From: Deltaproteobacteria bacterium
Lineage (GTDB): Bacteria > Desulfobacterota > Syntrophia > Syntrophales > UBA5619
Assembly (NCBI GenBank): GCA_023487865.1
Contig: JAMDBG010000081.1
Coordinates: forward strand, 1-8,945
Direction: 5' to 3'
DNA length: 8,945 nucleotides
Below, one piece after another: positions 6,868-8,945 of this stretch; positions within the stretch are counted from its first letter, which is position 1, and every line of letters begins with the position of its first letter. The translations under genes and the position numbers were made by a program. The notes beneath the pieces are model-generated. The model searched no databases, was not told the origin of the DNA, and saw only the letters and a list, made by a program, of their open reading frames with translations.

Positions 6868-6961
6868 GGCTGGCGGGGAATCGGCATCCCTCCGCGCGCT
6901 GGACATTTTTCGACCCGAAAAATCTCCAATGCGCGCTTCCGGGATCCGCCTTCCCCGCGCC
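6868..6961 (+). repeat. Large imperfect inverted repeat (RNA hairpin) between infB and ylxP
   Basis: Nearly the whole 120-bp gap folds into one long hairpin. From the tip: ATTTTTCG (6905-6912) pairs with CGAAAAAT (6916-6923) around an ACC loop. After a C/C mismatch, TGGA (6900-6903) pairs with TCCA (6925-6928). After an AT bulge, GCGCGC (6894-6899) pairs with GCGCGC (6931-6936). After an internal loop, ATCCC (6886-6890) pairs with GGGAT (6941-6945). After a second internal loop, GCGGGGAA (6873-6880) pairs with TTCCCCGC (6951-6958), and GGC/GCC extends the base. No T run follows, so it is not an intrinsic terminator. It could be an RNase processing site, a stabiliser of the infB message or a dispersed repeat element; which of these is unknown. 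Confidence 0.8.
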
Positions 6962-6982
6962 TGAAGGGTTGAGCATATCGAT

Positions 6983-7315
6983 ATGGTCGTTGGAACGGGC
7001 GTCGTCGACCTGAGGATTCCAGGATGCGGGTCCCTCAAGGAGAAGCGCAGCGTCCTGAGCCGGATCATCCGTCGGACGCAGAACGAATTCAACGTCTCGA
7101 TCGCCGAAGTCGGTGACAATGACATCTGGAGACGCGCCAAAATCGGCTTCAGTGTCGTAGGTAACGACAAGCCCTATATCAACGCCAAGATGGATCATAT
7201 CCTGAGATTCATCGATCGGCTTGAACTCGCGGAGATGGTGCGGACTCGGATGGAGATCGTCAGCTTCGATGATCTGATGGATGCCGGAGATATTGAAGAA
7301 GGAAAATTTGAGTGA
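6983..7315 (+). CDS. ylxP: YlxP-like DUF503 protein
   Basis: This 110-residue protein has the features of the DUF503 family, named after B. subtilis YlxP: a starting beta strand (VGTGVVDLRI), the conserved SLKEKRSVL (17-25), then FNVSIAEVG (36-44) with D47 and W49, and a closing acidic tail. The fold is a small ferredoxin-like alpha/beta unit. Its molecular role is not settled; it nearly always accompanies infB and rbfA, suggesting a link to translation or ribosome assembly. The in-frame stop at 6962-6964, with no start codon between it and 6983, fixes the ATG. The ribosome site is poor (AAGGG about 14 nt away), and the large hairpin ends 21 nt upstream, so translation may depend on that structure. 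Confidence 0.9.
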   Translation: MVVGTGVVDLRIPGCGSLKEKRSVLSRIIRRTQNEFNVSIAEVGDNDIWRRAKIGFSVVGNDKPYINAKMDHILRFIDRLELAEMVRTRMEIVSFDDLMDAGDIEEGKFE

Positions 7316-7387
7316 CGGCCTTGCCTCGGGGACTTTTTGCGAAGCCGATCCAGGTGGTTTGTTTTACGTATTTGTGATGGAACAGCT

Positions 7388-7759
7388 ATGAGTGGTTTCA
7401 AAAGGGCGGATCGTGTCGCGGATATGATCAAGATGGAGATTGCGGATCTCCTCCTCAAGCAGGTCAGGGACCCGCGGATCGGTTCGGTGACGATTACCGG
7501 GGTCAAAGTCACCGACGATCTGCGGATGGCGCGTGTCTTTTTCGTCGAGATGGGCAAGGACACATGCAGTGCCGAAATCCGGGCGGGTCTCGGGAAAGCG
7601 ACCGGTTTCCTGAGGAGGGAACTGGGCCGCCGGCTCCGGCTCCGGCACGTGCCCGAGATCCTTTTTACCTACGATCCCTCCTTTGCTTATGGCAGCCGCA
7701 TCGACACCCTGCTCATGGAGATCCATCGGGAAGAGGAGACGAATGTTTCAACAGATTAG
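7388..7759 (+). CDS. rbfA: Ribosome-binding factor A
   Basis: RbfA binds the neck of the immature 30S subunit and assists 16S rRNA 5'-end maturation and cold adaptation. The 123-residue product has the KH-like fold: FKRADRVADMIKMEIADLL at the N-terminus, DPRIGSVTITGVKVTDDL, the RVFF strand, and GFLRRELGRRLRLRHVPE followed by FTYDPSFAYGSRIDTLL. Length is typical. The frame is open further upstream to a TTG at 7337, but family members start near this ATG, and the extra residues (RSRSRWFVLRICDG) do not resemble the family. The Shine-Dalgarno is weak (ATGGA, 7377-7381). The 3' end overlaps nrnA by 17 bp, indicating translational coupling. Confidence 0.95.
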   Translation: MSGFKRADRVADMIKMEIADLLLKQVRDPRIGSVTITGVKVTDDLRMARVFFVEMGKDTCSAEIRAGLGKATGFLRRELGRRLRLRHVPEILFTYDPSFAYGSRIDTLLMEIHREEETNVSTD

Positions 7760-8702
7760 CGATCTGATCGGTCGGTATCGGGTGTTCCTGATCACGGCCC
7801 ACGAAAGGCTGGACGGGGATGCCCTGGGTTCGGAACTGGCCCTGTATCACCTGCTGCAGCGGATGGGAAAAGAGGCGACGATTTACAATCAGGACGGGAC
7901 GCCGGAAAACTATCGGTTTCTCGAGGGGAGCGACCGGATCACCAATGAACTTCCCGCCCTTGACGCCTTCGATGCCGCCTTTATCCTTGATTGCAGCGAA
8001 CTGGAGCGAGTCGGAAGCGAGGCGGAAAAGATTGCCGCCATCCCTCGTCTGGTGAACATCGATCACCACTTTTCCAATGGGGGATTCAGCGACACCCGGC
8101 TGATCGATCCGCAGGCAAGTTCAACGGGGGAGCTGATCTGCAGGCTCCTGGCGCATATGGGATTCGCCACGACACGGGAGATGGCGACCTGTCTCTATAC
8201 AGCCATTCTGACCGATACGGGGGGGTTCCGTTACGCAAACACCGGCAAGGAGACCCTTCTGGCCGCCGCCGGACTGGTTGCCGACGGCGCGAACCCCCAA
8301 TGGATTTCGGAAAATGTGTATGAGACAAATCCGCCGGCCCGGATCCGCCTTTTAAGTGCTGTTCTTCCCACCCTGACCATCGATGAAGGGGGGCGGGGCG
8401 GGTCGCTCACCGTCACGCAGCAGGCGCTGAAAACTGCCGGGGCCTCACCCGATCATGCCGAAGGTTTTGTCGATTTTCCGCGGAGCATCCGGGGAGTCGA
8501 GATTTCCATTCTTTACGCGGAGTTGCCGGACAAGCGCTTCAAGCTGAGTCTGCGCTCGAAGGGAAACGTCAACGTGGAAAGGGTGGCCCGCGTCTTTGGG
8601 GGAGGAGGCCATATCAATGCCGCCGCTTGTCGGATGGAGGGGAAAATCGAGGATATCCATCGGCGGGTGCTCGAGGCGGTCAGGACGTCCGGGGGTTCAT
8701 GA
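7743..8702 (+). CDS. nrnA: DHH/DHHA1 phosphoesterase, NrnA-like nanoRNase / pAp phosphatase
   Basis: NrnA-type enzymes degrade 2-5-mer RNAs and often dephosphorylate 3'-phosphoadenosine 5'-phosphate, using Mn2+. The 319 residues are the normal length. The DHH domain shows motif I ITAHERLDGDALGS (H20, D24, D26), motif II ILDCS (D83), motif III NIDHH (D107, H108, H109) and motif IV TDTGGFRY (D158). The C-terminal DHHA1 substrate domain carries FGGGGHINAAAC (285-296). Motif I has Leu23 where many members have Pro, but the metal ligands are intact. The start at 7743 has GAGGAGA just upstream and lies inside the end of rbfA. The stop overlaps the truB start as ATGA. The family and fold are secure; which activity dominates (nanoRNA, pAp or cyclic-dinucleotide products) cannot be told from sequence. 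Confidence 0.93.
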   Translation: MFQQISDLIGRYRVFLITAHERLDGDALGSELALYHLLQRMGKEATIYNQDGTPENYRFLEGSDRITNELPALDAFDAAFILDCSELERVGSEAEKIAAIPRLVNIDHHFSNGGFSDTRLIDPQASSTGELICRLLAHMGFATTREMATCLYTAILTDTGGFRYANTGKETLLAAAGLVADGANPQWISENVYETNPPARIRLLSAVLPTLTIDEGGRGGSLTVTQQALKTAGASPDHAEGFVDFPRSIRGVEISILYAELPDKRFKLSLRSKGNVNVERVARVFGGGGHINAAACRMEGKIEDIHRRVLEAVRTSGGS

Positions 8703-8945
8703 ACGGGGTCATTGTCATTGACAAACCGGCAGGCCGGACATCCCGCGCAGTGGTCGAGGAGGTCCAGCGGGCGCTCGGGGTCAGAAAGGCAGGCCACACC
8801 GGGACACTCGATCCTCTGGCGACCGGCGTCCTGCCTGTCTGCATCAATGAAGCGACGAAGCTCGTGCAGTTCCTGGCGCTCGATACCAAGGATTACAGGG
8901 CCACACTCCTTTTGGGGGTGAGGACCGACACCCTCGATACCGATG
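8699..8945 (+). CDS. truB: tRNA pseudouridine(55) synthase TruB, N-terminal part (cut by window edge)
   Basis: TruB converts uridine 55 in the T loop of tRNAs to pseudouridine and also acts as a tRNA folding chaperone. Only 82 codons lie in the window. They contain the family start GVIVIDKPAGRTS and the catalytic motif KAGHTGTLDPLATGVLPVC (residues 30-48), with Asp38 as nucleophile, followed by EATKLVQFL and KDYRATLLLGVRTDTLDTD. The start codon overlaps the nrnA stop (ATGA, 8699-8702), so translation is probably coupled. Only a weak GGGGG lies upstream. The remaining roughly 220 residues, including the rest of the fold and any PUA-like domain, are beyond the window. Confidence 0.96.
   Translation, partial: MNGVIVIDKPAGRTSRAVVEEVQRALGVRKAGHTGTLDPLATGVLPVCINEATKLVQFLALDTKDYRATLLLGVRTDTLDTD

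Noticed and set aside
5753..7198. 481-codon open frame on the minus strand over infB and ylxP
   Set aside because: It runs antisense to two well-identified genes and crosses their intergenic hairpin; it is an artefact of GC-rich codon use.

Overview
The window is about 8.9 kb of GC-rich chromosome from a diderm (Gram-negative) bacterium. It contains one classic housekeeping operon for translation and transcription factors, plus a few flanking genes. The gene order rimP-nusA-infB-ylxP(DUF503)-rbfA-nrnA(DHH/DHHA1)-truB, the style of the proteins, and a secreted protein ending in an aromatic residue (typical of outer-membrane beta-barrels) suggest a deltaproteobacterium in the broad sense (Desulfobacterota, perhaps Syntrophales-like). 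That assignment is an inference from gene order and protein flavour, not a database match.

Layout. Positions 1-617 on the minus strand hold the N-terminal 205 codons of a DEAD/DEAH helicase of the MrfA/YprA/Hrq1 type, cut by the window edge. Positions 618-988 are a divergent intergenic region with a good sigma70-type promoter (746-774) reading rightward. Positions 989-1636 encode an unrecognised 215-residue protein with a signal peptide, probably an outer-membrane beta-barrel. After about 190 bp with no clear gene comes a tRNA-Gly(CCC) gene (1893-1967) with its own promoter and a strong intrinsic terminator (1977-2007).

The rest is the rimP operon. Its leader (about 2099-2200) has a candidate promoter and then a second, perfect intrinsic terminator whose U-tract ends only about 20 nt before the rimP start codon. 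This looks like an attenuator. In E. coli the same operon also sits behind a tRNA gene (metY) and terminators, and NusA feeds back on its own operon, so analogous control is plausible here. rimP (30S maturation), nusA (elongation, pausing, termination), infB (IF2) and rbfA (30S maturation) serve ribosome assembly and translation start. ylxP (DUF503) is a small conserved companion. nrnA degrades very short RNAs and/or pAp. truB makes pseudouridine 55 in tRNA and is cut by the right edge. rbfA/nrnA (17 bp) and nrnA/truB (ATGA) overlap, while ylxP follows infB after a 120-bp gap filled by a large imperfect RNA hairpin.

I see no CRISPR array, insertion sequence, phage gene or defence cassette. 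The points most worth a second look are the attenuator in the rimP leader, the roughly 94-nt hairpin between infB and ylxP, and the unidentified outer-membrane protein with its long 5' leader.
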